Shown: positions 39,205 through 49,595 of the stretch, in pieces
Layout: each line of letters starts with the position of its first letter
Numbering within the stretch: the first letter of the stretch is position 1
NCBI GenBank assembly: GCA_015222205.1
Contig: JADFUW010000027.1
Span: forward strand, 1 to 63,290
Length of the DNA stretch: 63,290 nt
Direction: 5' to 3'
Source: Chloroflexota bacterium
Lineage (GTDB): Bacteria > Chloroflexota > Dehalococcoidia > Dehalococcoidales > UBA5760
Program-made: the position numbers and the translations under genes
The notes under the pieces: model-generated
What the model saw: the letters and a program-made list of their open reading frames with translations, nothing else
The model's database searches: none
Told to the model about the DNA's origin: nothing

Positions 39205-40077
39205 ATGCTTAAAGTTCTAGCGCCGGCTAAGCTTAATCTGACCCTTGAGGTTCTGGCGAAACGCCCGGATGGTTTTCATGAAATCCGCAGTGTTGCCCAG
39301 ACCATAAATCTGTGTGACACCCTACATTTCCAGACGAGCCAGAATATTGAGTTTAGCTGTGCTGACCCTGATTGGACTTCAGGGGAGAGCCTGGTATCTA
39401 AAGCCGTAGATTTGCTACAGAAGTCCACAGAATGCTCTAAGGGGGCAGTAGTAGAGGTGAGTAAGCGTATTCCCTTGATTTCTGGGTTGAGTGGGGACAG
39501 CAGTGATGCGGCGGCTACCCTACAGGGGCTTAGCCAGCTTTGGGGACTGGGTTTATCGCAAAAAGAACTACTTGGGTTAGCCGCCCAGTTAGGTTCCGAT
39601 GTAGCCTTCTTTCTCTATGGCGGTACGGCTCTGCTTGAGGGCAGGGGTGAGATAGTAACCCCGCTACCGCCGTTTCCCCACCGGTGGGTTGTCTTGATGC
39701 TGCCGCCGGTGCCCCGGATGCCAGGCAAGACCGCCCGACTCTACGCCGGTGTCCGGGCTGAGCACTATACTGACGGGCAGATTACAGACAGGTTTGTTAC
39801 CCATCTAGCCGGGGATAGGGAAATGGCATCATATAGGTTGTTTAATGTGTTTGATAAGCTCGCCCCGGATATTTTTTCAGGGCTTGGGGCATATTGGCAG
39901 GAGTTCTTGAAGGCTGGCGCCCATGAGGTTTATCTGGCTGGCTCGGGGCCGGTTCTGTTTACTCTAGTAAAAGACAGGGCTGAGGCGGAGAAGATATACG
40001 GGAATCTCCAAGAGCAGGGGCTTGAGTCTTACCTGACTGAGACATTAGCGGGTAGTGATATGGATAAACTAGAATGA
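39205..40077 (+). CDS. ispE: 4-(cytidine 5'-diphospho)-2-C-methyl-D-erythritol kinase
   Basis: APAKLNLTLEVLAKRPDGFHEI, PLISGLSGDSSDAAATL, AGSGPVLFTL. Confidence 0.95.
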   Translation: MLKVLAPAKLNLTLEVLAKRPDGFHEIRSVAQTINLCDTLHFQTSQNIEFSCADPDWTSGESLVSKAVDLLQKSTECSKGAVVEVSKRIPLISGLSGDSSDAAATLQGLSQLWGLGLSQKELLGLAAQLGSDVAFFLYGGTALLEGRGEIVTPLPPFPHRWVVLMLPPVPRMPGKTARLYAGVRAEHYTDGQITDRFVTHLAGDREMASYRLFNVFDKLAPDIFSGLGAYWQEFLKAGAHEVYLAGSGPVLFTLVKDRAEAEKIYGNLQEQGLESYLTETLAGSDMDKLE

Positions 40078-40127
40078 AATGCCCTGTATGCGGTGCACCC
40101 CGCAGTATGTTTAAGCGGGTGGAGTAG
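40074..40127 (+). CDS. 17-aa micro-ORF MKCPVCGAPRSMFKRVE, rubredoxin/rubrerythrin knuckle-like
   Basis: ATGA overlap with the ispE stop; CPVCGAP..MFK resembles the C-terminal rubredoxin-type segment of rubrerythrins. Confidence 0.45.
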   Translation: MKCPVCGAPRSMFKRVE

Positions 40128-40167
40128 GGAGACAGTTAAAACGCTGGAATCTTTTCTCACTTGAACA

Positions 40168-40752
40168 TTAGCTGTTGAACAGATTAATAAGAGCTATAAT
40201 CAACGAGGCTAACCATAGCGTACCAAAGATGGCTGGGATACACTTTTTGGATGCGTGTTCGGCTAGGGAGCGAGATAGCATTCCCCAACGGCCTGAGGCC
40301 GTGCTTTCATATGTCCATATATTTTTATCGTTTTGTTTCCACTTCCTGTCTTTTGCTAGGAAGTCAGTTCTGTCAGTGTAAGGGGCAAATTTTTTGTCTT
40401 TCATGTAGGTAAACTCTGGGCTTTCCCTTTCCATATTCTCCTGAGAGTGCCAAAGGAACTCTAAGCGTTCAATAGAACCTCGGGCAAGGGAGTAGAAAAC
40501 AAGAGTTAGGAAAATGCCTAAAGACGACAGGATAATGCTAAGTGGCTTAGCCAATATTAGTGATAGTGTGGTCGAAGACTGATTCAACATGACGAAGGCT
40601 AAGAACAAAATTGAACTGGCTGCTAGGAATATGGTGGTTCTTTCTGTGAGTAAGCGGTTTTCGTCTATAGTACGCTGCATAAGAATATCGTAAGCTTCAA
40701 CAGGGCCTATATTTTTCATTTCTCTAGTCTCTTTAGCTGGCTTTTCTGACAT
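40168..40752 (-). CDS. Hypothetical membrane protein, about three TM segments
   Basis: Two central hydrophobic segments plus C-terminal IPAIFGTLWLASLIIALINLF. Confidence 0.65.
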   Translation of the reverse strand: MSEKPAKETREMKNIGPVEAYDILMQRTIDENRLLTERTTIFLAASSILFLAFVMLNQSSTTLSLILAKPLSIILSSLGIFLTLVFYSLARGSIERLEFLWHSQENMERESPEFTYMKDKKFAPYTDRTDFLAKDRKWKQNDKNIWTYESTASGRWGMLSRSLAEHASKKCIPAIFGTLWLASLIIALINLFNS

Positions 40753-40786
40753 ATCGGTCTCCTTGTAAGCCCTCGCTATCTAGTCG

Positions 40787-42046
40787 CTATTCTTTATTAT
40801 CTACCCACCCCTTGACTAGCTCCTCCTCATCCTGTTTACTGGTTACTTTTCCATTCAGCCTGGCTTCGTATAGGCGTTCTAGGATTTCTTTAATCTGGGG
40901 GCCGGGGGCAATACCCAGTCTGATTAGGTCATTGCCATTCAGGGCTGGCTTGACATAATGTAACTCGTGAAGAAAGGTTTCCAGGTGCTGGTGGGCTATG
41001 GGAGAGGTGGTGGTTAATGAATTGGCTATGATGGCTGAGGGTGAAAAACCGTGAAGGAGTCGGTAGATATTGCTGTGGCTGAGCTCAGGGTAAGTCAGTA
41101 TCTCGAGTTTGGCTTTGATGGCACTACTATCTCGCAATGCTTGGGCTACTGTCTTTGGTAACCTGAGATATGAAATCAGTTGCTCACTTTCTTCAGTACT
41201 CAGGTGGTAAGTCCACAGTGCCATATAGAGCCCGAAGGGGGGCAGGTTTGGTGAAGTCTGCTTCCGGGCGGCCTTAAATTTATCTTCAAGCCAGCTGTTA
41301 CCCTTGAGTGACGGGTGCAGCTTGGAGAGAACACCGAGTTCCTCGGCACGGTGTAAGACCTTCTCCGGCTCTGGCTCCTGAAATACACATTCCAGCTCAT
41401 ACCGTATGCGGTCGCCACTAATAGTATCCAGCATTGTTAAATCTTGTTTAAGTAGCTTGAGGGTAGTCTCTTCCAGTTGGAAGTCCAGCCGTTGCTCGTA
41501 GCGAAGCCCGCGCCAGATACGGGTAGCATCATCGGTAAAGCTTTTTTTGTGCAGGATGCGGATGAGTTTTTGCTCAAGGTCTTTCCGTCCCTCATAAAGG
41601 TCAATGAGTTTACCGTAGCGGCGGGGGTTGAGATAGATAGCCATAGCATTGATGGTGAAATCACGACGGAAGAGGTCAGCCTTAATAGAGCTGGGTGTTA
41701 CGGTGGGTAGGGCACCGGGCTTGGCATAGGTTTCGGAGCGGGCAGTGGCAAAGTCAACACTCCAGTTATTCCACTTTAGTTTGGCGGTATTGAAGAGGGG
41801 ATGGGTAGTAATCTCCCCTGGCTTTATCTCGGCTAGCTTGCGGGCTAGCTCAATGGCATTTCCCTCGACCACCAGGTCAAGGTCAAAATTAGGTTTCCCC
41901 AGTAAGAGGTCACGAACTACACCGCCGACAAGGTATAGACTCTGTCCCTGACTGGCAGCAACCCTACCGGCTACCCACATAAAGTTAACCAGCTCCGCTG
42001 GTAGCTGCTTTTCAACTTTATTGGCTAAATTAGTAGTCTTTGTCAT
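40787..42046 (-). CDS. CCA tRNA nucleotidyltransferase / poly(A) polymerase family
   Basis: LYLVGGVVRDLLLGKPNFDLDLVVEG, RRDFTINAMAIYLNP, DDATRIWRGLRYEQRL. Confidence 0.93.
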   Translation of the reverse strand: MTKTTNLANKVEKQLPAELVNFMWVAGRVAASQGQSLYLVGGVVRDLLLGKPNFDLDLVVEGNAIELARKLAEIKPGEITTHPLFNTAKLKWNNWSVDFATARSETYAKPGALPTVTPSSIKADLFRRDFTINAMAIYLNPRRYGKLIDLYEGRKDLEQKLIRILHKKSFTDDATRIWRGLRYEQRLDFQLEETTLKLLKQDLTMLDTISGDRIRYELECVFQEPEPEKVLHRAEELGVLSKLHPSLKGNSWLEDKFKAARKQTSPNLPPFGLYMALWTYHLSTEESEQLISYLRLPKTVAQALRDSSAIKAKLEILTYPELSHSNIYRLLHGFSPSAIIANSLTTTSPIAHQHLETFLHELHYVKPALNGNDLIRLGIAPGPQIKEILERLYEARLNGKVTSKQDEEELVKGWVDNKE

Positions 42047-42129
42047 TTCCCGAATTATATCACAGGTTTACGGTGTATTCATTGCTATTTACCGGCTATT
42101 TTTCCTATAATGAAGCTCGTATAGTTATT

Positions 42130-42681
42130 ATGAAAAAAGTAGTCTCAATAGTAGGTATGGCGGGTGCGGGAAAGTCTGAGGTAGCCAGGGTGTTTGAAGA
42201 GAATGGCTTTACCCGGATACGATTTGGGGATGTTACCGATGAGGAGATAAAGAAGAGGGGCTTAGAGCTAAATGAGAAGAATGAGTGCCATATAAGGGAG
42301 CTCTTGAGACAAGAACATGGTATGGATGTATACGCTAGGCTGAACCTGCCCAGAATTGATTCATCCTTAGGGCACTCCCCTGTGGTAGTTGATGGGCTTT
42401 ACTCATGGGAGGAGTATACCCTGCTTAAGGATTACTATGGAGAGTGCTTTTACATGGTTGCTGTTTGGGCCTCACCTGGAACTAGGCATGCCCGGCTGAG
42501 CTATCGGGTAAACCGGCGCCTGACACCAGAAGAGGCTGTCAGCCGGGACAGGGAAGAGATAGAGGATATCAATAAGGGTGGGCCCATCGCTATGGCTGAC
42601 TTCACCATTATAAACGAGTCTTCCCTAGAAAACCTGGTGACGGAGACAAAGAAGATTGTCTTGGAACTAACTGGGGGCTAA
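42130..42681 (+). CDS. UPF0200/dephospho-CoA kinase-like P-loop nucleoside kinase
   Basis: MKKVVSIVGMAGAGKSEVARVFEENGF; VVDGLYSWEEYTLLKD; YRVNRRLTPEEAVSRDREE. Confidence 0.8.
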   Translation: MKKVVSIVGMAGAGKSEVARVFEENGFTRIRFGDVTDEEIKKRGLELNEKNECHIRELLRQEHGMDVYARLNLPRIDSSLGHSPVVVDGLYSWEEYTLLKDYYGECFYMVAVWASPGTRHARLSYRVNRRLTPEEAVSRDREEIEDINKGGPIAMADFTIINESSLENLVTETKKIVLELTGG

Positions 42682-42712
42682 GAATAAGGGGAGTTGTTCT
42701 GTAATTAATAAG

Positions 42713-43195
42713 ATGAAAATGTCAGCTAGGCCGGGTATAGAAGAGTATTTTTTGAAGATAGCCTCGGTAGTTGCCGAACGCTCAACCTGTCGCCGGCATC
42801 ATGTTGGTGCTGTGGCGGTGAGGGATAAACACATACTGGCCACAGGCTATAATGGGGCTGCTTCTGGTCTTAAGGACTGCCTTGAGCTTGGCTGCCTCAG
42901 GGACGAGATGAATATACCGTCGGGGACACGGCACGAAATATGTCGGGGTATTCATGCCGAGCAGAATGTAATCATACAGGCTGGTCTGCATGGTGTCAGC
43001 CTTGAGGGGAGCACTATTTACTGCACCCATACGCCGTGCGTGCTGTGTGCCAAGATGCTGGTAAATGCCAGGATAAAACGGTATGTTAGTTTTGGTCGGT
43101 ATAACGATAAAGGGTTTATCAGCCTATTTAAGGAAGCCGGCATAGAGGTTGACATAAAGAAAAAGCCGCCATCCCGGATAAGCTATCTAGATTAG
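42713..43195 (+). CDS. dCMP/cytidine deaminase family protein
   Basis: HHVGAVAVRDKHILATGYNGAASG, GIHAEQNVIIQAG, CTHTPCVLCAKMLVNA. Confidence 0.93.
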   Translation: MKMSARPGIEEYFLKIASVVAERSTCRRHHVGAVAVRDKHILATGYNGAASGLKDCLELGCLRDEMNIPSGTRHEICRGIHAEQNVIIQAGLHGVSLEGSTIYCTHTPCVLCAKMLVNARIKRYVSFGRYNDKGFISLFKEAGIEVDIKKKPPSRISYLD

Positions 43196-44085
43196 TGTTC
43201 TGGTGGTGGCTTCTGTAGCGTGTCTATGAGTTTATACATATCTTCGTAAGCGCTACTAAAATCAGGATTAACCTTATTAAATTTGTCTTTCAGTACCCTC
43301 ATTTTCTGGGCGAATTCCGGTTGGTCTTTGCTTTCGACTAAGTCGGCCCAGGTTCTTACTTTTTCCTGGAACGACCTTTCGATTTCTGCCAGTTTCGGTA
43401 GATTTGTCTGTAAGGAGGCATAAAGTTCAGGGTCTTCAGTAATAACACTTTCTGTCAGGGTTACCAGCAGTTTGAAGGTGACACCACTGACTACGTCCAT
43501 CTGTTTTAACCTGTCAAAGCTAAGCAGGGTATCGGCGGAGACTATAGCAATGAAGTGGGATAGCCCCAGAACGACGGCCATGGTTTCATCGTGTTCGTTG
43601 GGACTCATTAAGATAGCTCTAGCCCCTCTGGTTTCTAGGTACTTCTTGACTCTTTGGGCTAAGGCTGTCTCTGTGTCATTAGTTGGTGTTAGGACAAAGC
43701 TTCGGTTAGCAATATCTTTAGCCCCGGGACCAAATAGGGGGTGTGCGCCAAGCACTACCCCTGCTTTTATATGTTTGTGCATGGCTGCTACGGGGGATGC
43801 TTTGATGGAGGTAATGTCTATGATGACCTGCTCAGGGCGGGTGTAAGGTCCAATCTGCTCTACAACCGCCTCAAAATTATCTATTGGTACTGATATTAAG
43901 ATAACCTGGGCATTCTCAACCGCTTCTATATTATCAGTGGTGGCTGTAATTCCTAGTCGCCGCTTGGCCTCCAGCAACTTGCCTTCGTTTCTACCGGTGA
44001 TTATTACCTCACGACCCTCTTTCAGTAGAAAACGGGTAAGCCAGCGCCCCATATTTCCTGAGCCACCAATTATTGCTACTCTCAC
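43192..44085 (-). CDS. tyrA: Prephenate dehydrogenase
   Basis: AIIGGSGNMGRWLTRFL; VIIDITSIKASPVAAM; GAHPLFGPG. Confidence 0.9.
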   Translation of the reverse strand: MRVAIIGGSGNMGRWLTRFLLKEGREVIITGRNEGKLLEAKRRLGITATTDNIEAVENAQVILISVPIDNFEAVVEQIGPYTRPEQVIIDITSIKASPVAAMHKHIKAGVVLGAHPLFGPGAKDIANRSFVLTPTNDTETALAQRVKKYLETRGARAILMSPNEHDETMAVVLGLSHFIAIVSADTLLSFDRLKQMDVVSGVTFKLLVTLTESVITEDPELYASLQTNLPKLAEIERSFQEKVRTWADLVESKDQPEFAQKMRVLKDKFNKVNPDFSSAYEDMYKLIDTLQKPPPEH

Positions 44086-44105
44086 GATTACCTCATAGCT
44101 TTGCT

Positions 44106-45173
44106 TTATTTTGCCTTAGGATAAGAACCCAGGATTTTCAGAAAACGTGCCTTTGTTTCTAAACTGGCTAGAACATCTCGTGATACCTTATCTTCTCGGT
44201 GGCCTTCGAAGTCAAGGTAAAAGTTATAGTCCCAGGCCTTTTGCCTTGTTGGTCGGGATTCAATCTTGGTCAGGTTAATGTCTCTAGTAGCAAATTCTTT
44301 CAGGAAATCATAAAGTGCCCTTGGTTTATGTTTTACTGAGAAAACTATGGAGGTTTTGTCGTTCCCTGACGGTGGGCAGTCCTCCTTGGACAGAATAAAG
44401 AATCTGGTAAAATTATTCGGGTTATCTTCTATTTCACAGGTAATCGTCTTCATCTTATAGATTTCTGCCGCCCGGCTACTAGCAATGGCGCCGCCATCGG
44501 TCATCTGTTTTTCCTTTATCATCCTTACACTGCCGGCAGTATCGGTGGTAGGGATTAATTCACAGCCCAGGTGCTTTAAGAAGGTTTTGCATTGCCCCAG
44601 GGCTTGAGGGTGGGAATAAATCCTTTTGATAGCGTCCAGCCGCGTGGTGGGATTGGTTATCAGGCAGTGGGCGATTCGGAGTTCTATTTCACCACATACC
44701 TTAAGACTTGAGTCTAAAAGCAGGTCGTATGACTGGCCTACGGTACCCTCCAGTGAGTTCTCTACCGGTACGATGCCAAACTGGACATCATCTTGCTCTA
44801 CGACCTTGAAGACCTCTTCCAGGGTTTCCTGGGGCTTAGTTATTACTAGATGCCCAAAAAACTGAAGAGCCGCCCCTTCGCTATAGGCACCAAATTCTCC
44901 TTGAAAAGCAACCTCAGCACCCTGTGTCCTTCGGCACTCCCTCATTATTTGTTCGTAGATGCTCTCGATAGCTTCTTGTTCTATGTTTTCGTTCTGGGCA
45001 ATGCGTTTGATATGGTCTAAGACCCTTTTTTCCCTGGCGGTATCGTTAATTTGTTTGCCCTGTACCCGTTTCTCCTCACCGATTTCACTAGCAATCTTTA
45101 ACCGCTCACCGATTAGCCTAACAATCTCGGCATCGGTGACATCTATTTTCTTCCTTAAATCATCCAGGCTCAT
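44106..45173 (-). CDS. pheA: Chorismate mutase-prephenate dehydratase (P-protein) with ACT domain
   Basis: [58 protein letters not shown]-terminal ACT with KIESRPTR. Confidence 0.96.
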   Translation of the reverse strand: MSLDDLRKKIDVTDAEIVRLIGERLKIASEIGEEKRVQGKQINDTAREKRVLDHIKRIAQNENIEQEAIESIYEQIMRECRRTQGAEVAFQGEFGAYSEGAALQFFGHLVITKPQETLEEVFKVVEQDDVQFGIVPVENSLEGTVGQSYDLLLDSSLKVCGEIELRIAHCLITNPTTRLDAIKRIYSHPQALGQCKTFLKHLGCELIPTTDTAGSVRMIKEKQMTDGGAIASSRAAEIYKMKTITCEIEDNPNNFTRFFILSKEDCPPSGNDKTSIVFSVKHKPRALYDFLKEFATRDINLTKIESRPTRQKAWDYNFYLDFEGHREDKVSRDVLASLETKARFLKILGSYPKAK

Positions 45174-46261
45174 TTTATCACCCTTAGAATTAGTCCCGCC
45201 CTCATGGCTAAATCACACAGGGTTATGGCTATCATTGATTCAACGACCACCACTGCCCGGGGTACAATGCAAATATCATGTCTTCCCTTGATGCTCAAGC
45301 TGGTATTCTCCATATCTTTGATATTCACCGTGGGCTGGTTTTTGGCTATAGATGGGGTTGGCTTAATAGCTACCCTGAGTATTATCGGCATGCCGTTACT
45401 TATGCCACCGAGAATGCCGCCGGAGTTGTTGGTTGTGGTGATTATCTTGCCATTTTTGAGGGCGAACGGGTCATTGTTCTCGGAGCCTTTTTTGCTGGCG
45501 GCGGAGAAACCGGAGCCGAACTCAACCCCCTTGACAGCGGGGATAGCCAAAAGGGCTTTAGCCAGCTCGCCATCCAGTGTATCAAATATTGGCTCTCCCA
45601 GACCAGCGGGTACATTAAGGGCTATACCTTCAATAATGCCACCGAGGCTATCCCCCTCCTTCTTAGCCTCCTCAATGGCTCTAGCCATCTCTTCGGCAGC
45701 CTCAGGGTCAGCGCAGTTTAACGAATTCTTACCCGTATTCTCTCTAATCTCGTCAAATTTCTCTGGTTTGGCGGTTATTCCCCCTATCTGGATAGTATGA
45801 GCCAGAACCTCAACACCAGCGAGGCCCAGGATTTTTCTGGCAATAGCCCCACCCATCACCAGAGTGGCGGTAATTCTTCCGGAGAATCTACCCCCGCCCC
45901 GGAAGTCGTTAAACCCCCCGTACTTCATAAAGGCGGTGTAGTCAGCCTGACCCGGCCTCGGCAGAAATCTATTTTTTTCATACTCGCTTGAGTCTATATC
46001 CTGGTTCCATACCATGAGGCAAATAGGGGCCCCGGTAGTGATACCGTTAAAGATGCCGGAAAGAATCTCTACCTTATCTGCCTCTGCCCTTGTGGTTACC
46101 GCTATACTTTTCCCTGGTCTTCTCCTATCTAGGTCTCTTTGGATATCCTCCTCAGTGATGGCTAGACCAGCAGGGCAGCCATCAATGATGGCACCCACAC
46201 ACCTACCGTGGCTTTCGCCAAAGCTGGTTATAGTAAAAAGCTTACCCAGACTATTCGCCAT
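45170..46261 (-). CDS. aroC: Chorismate synthase
   Basis: [60 protein letters not shown]. Confidence 0.97.
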   Translation of the reverse strand: MANSLGKLFTITSFGESHGRCVGAIIDGCPAGLAITEEDIQRDLDRRRPGKSIAVTTRAEADKVEILSGIFNGITTGAPICLMVWNQDIDSSEYEKNRFLPRPGQADYTAFMKYGGFNDFRGGGRFSGRITATLVMGGAIARKILGLAGVEVLAHTIQIGGITAKPEKFDEIRENTGKNSLNCADPEAAEEMARAIEEAKKEGDSLGGIIEGIALNVPAGLGEPIFDTLDGELAKALLAIPAVKGVEFGSGFSAASKKGSENNDPFALKNGKIITTTNNSGGILGGISNGMPIILRVAIKPTPSIAKNQPTVNIKDMENTSLSIKGRHDICIVPRAVVVVESMIAITLCDLAMRAGLILRVIK

Positions 46262-47516
46262 CTACCTTCACCTCGCCGCCGATGCTTCTTAGTATCTTCC
46301 AGAAGTCGGGGAATGTCTTAGAGACACAGTCCGCTTGATTTATTACCGTTTCCCCGGTAGCCGTGCCCAGTACACCGAAAGCCATGGCAATCCGGTGGTC
46401 ATTTCTGGGGTCTATCACAGCCCCTCTCGGTCTTGAGCCGGTGATGAGCAGTCTATTTCTTTCCTCCTGGACCTTTATGCCCATTCTTTCCAAGCCTTCC
46501 CGTAAGGCTGAAACCCGGTTTGATTCCTTTATTCGGGCTCTATCTATCCCGGTAAACTCACTTGTGCCGTCGGCTACGGCCGCCAGAATAGCCACGGTCG
46601 GCAACAGGTCAATGTAGTCAGCCATATCAACCTTTATAGCCCTTAGTTCTGATTTTCTCACGGTTACCGCATTTTTGTCTATACTAACTTGCGCCCCCAT
46701 ATCTGTTAAGAAACTTAATATAATCTTATCACCCTGTAAGCTTTCTGGATTCAGGTTGTCTAGCTGCATCCACCCTGATAGCGCCCCTAGAGCCAAAAGA
46801 TATGAGGCTGAGGACCAGTCCCCCTCTACCAGGTACTTCGCCGGGGTATAGCTTTGTAGTGATATATTAAATTCCCTTAAATCCGGGGAGGTTTCTACCT
46901 TTATGCCGAACTTGCTAAGACAGTCTAGGGTCATCAGTATGAAGGGCTTTGACTCCGGTGGTGTCGTCAGTCTGATTTTAACCCCCAGCTCGGCTAGCGG
47001 GGACACGAGTAGTAGTGCCGAGACGAACTGGGAGCTTATGTTGCCGGCTAGCTCGGTTGTTCCGCCTTTCAATCTACCTCCGTGAACTATTACCGGGGCT
47101 ACCTCGCCCTGAGAGGAGCAATCTACCCCCAGTTGCCTCAGTGCCTCTAGCAATGGTTTGATTGGCCTCTGGGATAGGGAGGGGCCGGGGACTAATCGGC
47201 ATCTCCCGGGGACTTGCGAACAGATAGCCGTCATGAATCTCAAGGTGGCTGCCGAATCACCACAGAACAGGTCTATAGTTGGCTCACAGAAATTGCCTCC
47301 CAAGACCTTCCACGAATCCTCTTCCTGCTGGATATCTGCCCCGATCTTGCGTAACACATTCAGGGCAGCTTCGGTATCATCTGAGCTTAAAGGACGAACA
47401 ATTTCACTCTCGCCCTTAGCCAGGGCAGCACACATGAGTCCCCGAATGGTATAGCTCTTTGACGCCGGGGCAAAGGCCCTTCCCTCTATCTCGCTTTTAT
47501 TGATTAAGGCCTTCAT
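46251..47516 (-). CDS. aroA: 3-phosphoshikimate 1-carboxyvinyltransferase (EPSP synthase)
   Basis: [54 protein letters not shown]. Confidence 0.97.
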   Translation of the reverse strand: MKALINKSEIEGRAFAPASKSYTIRGLMCAALAKGESEIVRPLSSDDTEAALNVLRKIGADIQQEEDSWKVLGGNFCEPTIDLFCGDSAATLRFMTAICSQVPGRCRLVPGPSLSQRPIKPLLEALRQLGVDCSSQGEVAPVIVHGGRLKGGTTELAGNISSQFVSALLLVSPLAELGVKIRLTTPPESKPFILMTLDCLSKFGIKVETSPDLREFNISLQSYTPAKYLVEGDWSSASYLLALGALSGWMQLDNLNPESLQGDKIILSFLTDMGAQVSIDKNAVTVRKSELRAIKVDMADYIDLLPTVAILAAVADGTSEFTGIDRARIKESNRVSALREGLERMGIKVQEERNRLLITGSRPRGAVIDPRNDHRIAMAFGVLGTATGETVINQADCVSKTFPDFWKILRSIGGEVKVDGE

Positions 47517-48027
47517 GCTCTTTTATCCTGGCTATTATCTGGTCGGCGGCAGAATCAATATCCAGCCTTGAAGTATCTATGGCGATGTCAGCGGCTCGCT
47601 GGTAAAATGGCTCACGAAATGTTAACAGTTCCTGGATAGCCTGGGCCGGGTTAGCCACTTTAAGGAGCGGCCTCTCTTCGGTATCGTTTGATGTCCGCTT
47701 TAGTATTACTTCCGGGGAGGTAGTGAGGTAGACTATTACGGCTTCTTTCTTTAGTCGGTCAATGTTTATTTTATTAAGGATTAACCCACCCCCACAGGCA
47801 ATCACGGCGTTTTTCTTTTGGCTAACCTCTTTAGTGACTTCAATCTCAAGCTCCCGAAAGGCTATCTCTCCGTCCTCTCGGAATACCTCGGGTATGGGCT
47901 TACCTGCCTTCTGCTCAATCAACGGGTCTAGCTCAATAAATTCCTTACCCAGTTTTCCAGCTAGGGCCCTCCCCACCACAGTTTTCCCCGTCCCCATGAA
48001 ACCAATTAGGGCGATGCTAGTTTTCAT
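47497..48027 (-). CDS. aroK: Shikimate kinase
   Basis: IALIGFMGTGKTVVGRALA, IACGGGLILNKINIDRLK. Confidence 0.96.
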   Translation of the reverse strand: MKTSIALIGFMGTGKTVVGRALAGKLGKEFIELDPLIEQKAGKPIPEVFREDGEIAFRELEIEVTKEVSQKKNAVIACGGGLILNKINIDRLKKEAVIVYLTTSPEVILKRTSNDTEERPLLKVANPAQAIQELLTFREPFYQRAADIAIDTSRLDIDSAADQIIARIKEHEGLNQ

Positions 48028-48895
48028 TAGCCTCTAGTGCCTTAATGGCTTCCTTTTTCATCAGGTCAACGGGGGCTTTTTGTCCCGTCCACTTCTCAAA
48101 GGCCAAAGCCCCTTGCCAGACCAGCATATCAAGCCCGCCGATAGTTTTGGCACCAGCTGCCCCTGCCTCTCTCAGTAACCTCGTCTTTAGCGGGTTATAC
48201 ACGACATCAAAAACAACCAGGCTAGATTTTAGCAGTTTAGCTGGAACGAGGGTGTCATCAATATTCGGACTCATGCCGATACTGGTGGCATTAATCAGCA
48301 CATCGGCTCCTTCCAGTGCCGTTGCTAGATTTTCCTCATCCAGTTCTAGTGCGTTAACCTCTTTCTTAAAGGTATTAAAGATTTCCTGAGCTAGCTCCTC
48401 TGCCCAGTCTAATTCCAGTGGGCGGTTAAGGATAACCAGATTAGCCCCCCTATCAGCAAGAATAAAGGAAATCGCTCTTGAGACACCACCTGCCCCTAGG
48501 ATGACTATGTTTTTTCCCTCCGGCTCGACCCCCTTATCCCGTAGTGCTTGCAGGAATCCGGTGGCATCGGTATTATAGCCCCTTAAAACACCGTCGTCAC
48601 TCACTATGGTATTAACGGCACCTATCTTTTGGGCCAGGGGGTCTAGTTCATCCAGAAATGGAATGACTGCCACCTTGTGGGGTATAGTGACATTTAAGCC
48701 CCTTATATTCAGGGCTGTCATTCCATGAATTGCCTTACCCAGTTCTTCTTTTCTTACCCGGAAAGCAATATAAATATAATCTAACCCCAACTCTTTAAAG
48801 GCGGCATTATGCATCACCGGTGACATAGTGTGCTCTATAGGGTCACCGATTACACCACAGATTCGTGTTTTCCCCGATATAACCATATTTCTCAT
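48017..48895 (-). CDS. aroE: Shikimate dehydrogenase
   Basis: GVIGDPIEHTMSPVMHNAAF, NVTIPHK, GAVNTIV, GYNTDATGF, ILGAGGVSRAI. Confidence 0.97.
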   Translation of the reverse strand: MRNMVISGKTRICGVIGDPIEHTMSPVMHNAAFKELGLDYIYIAFRVRKEELGKAIHGMTALNIRGLNVTIPHKVAVIPFLDELDPLAQKIGAVNTIVSDDGVLRGYNTDATGFLQALRDKGVEPEGKNIVILGAGGVSRAISFILADRGANLVILNRPLELDWAEELAQEIFNTFKKEVNALELDEENLATALEGADVLINATSIGMSPNIDDTLVPAKLLKSSLVVFDVVYNPLKTRLLREAGAAGAKTIGGLDMLVWQGALAFEKWTGQKAPVDLMKKEAIKALEANEN

Positions 48896-48923
48896 CCGTT
48901 TACCATACTATAGATTTTCTTTC

Positions 48924-49580
48924 TCATCCTGACATTATTTGGTATATTTTTGTCAGGTGGCTTACCGTTATTTGGCCGGGGGCAGATTCTTTACCCTCCC
49001 CGATGGAGGCATAGGTAAAATATCCCCCGACCAGGGGACAAAAAACCCGACTGGTAAAACCCAAGGGACCCATAGCAAACGAAACTATCTTTACCTCGGG
49101 AAACTCAGCGATGAGCTTGAGGGTGGTCAGGTTGTCCTTAAAGCTCTGTGCCGTGGTAATCACCTTGCATACATCGGCGCCAGCGGCTAGCTCTCTTTGA
49201 ACTATCTCCTTTAGCCTGTTAAGTGGAGGCGTTTTCTTAAGCTCATGAAGCGACACCAGGCACCTGGCTCGCCTCTTAATTAATGGGATAGCCGTCGCTA
49301 GATTTTTTGTTCTAAGCTCAATATCAACTATATTTGCCCCCAGCTCAACGGCCCTAATAAGCTCCTCTATTCTACCAGCTTCATCCCTTTGCCACCGTCC
49401 ACCCTCGTCTGACATTCTATTACAGGCTATCCAGGGTTTCCTAAGCTGCTTGGCTAAATTCGGCCACCCCCCGCCAATTAAGTCTATGCGAACCTCAAAT
49501 AGCTCTACGAGAGGCTCAACCTTTCTTATTGCTGATAGGTCATCTTTTATAATTGCAGCACAAATCCTCGGTTTTTTCAT
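48924..49580 (-). CDS. aroD: Type I 3-dehydroquinate dehydratase
   Basis: LFEVRIDLIG; VDIELRTKN; LVSLHELKKTPP; VCKVITTAQSF; FAMGPLGFTSRVF. Confidence 0.93.
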   Translation of the reverse strand: MKKPRICAAIIKDDLSAIRKVEPLVELFEVRIDLIGGGWPNLAKQLRKPWIACNRMSDEGGRWQRDEAGRIEELIRAVELGANIVDIELRTKNLATAIPLIKRRARCLVSLHELKKTPPLNRLKEIVQRELAAGADVCKVITTAQSFKDNLTTLKLIAEFPEVKIVSFAMGPLGFTSRVFCPLVGGYFTYASIGEGKESAPGQITVSHLTKIYQIMSG

Positions 49581-49595
49581 TCTAGTTCCAGCTTT

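Noticed and set aside
45278-45721. 147-aa + strand ORF (and 45204..45800) inside aroC
   Set aside because: Antisense to a clear chorismate synthase; no recognisable motif, explained by codon bias of the real gene
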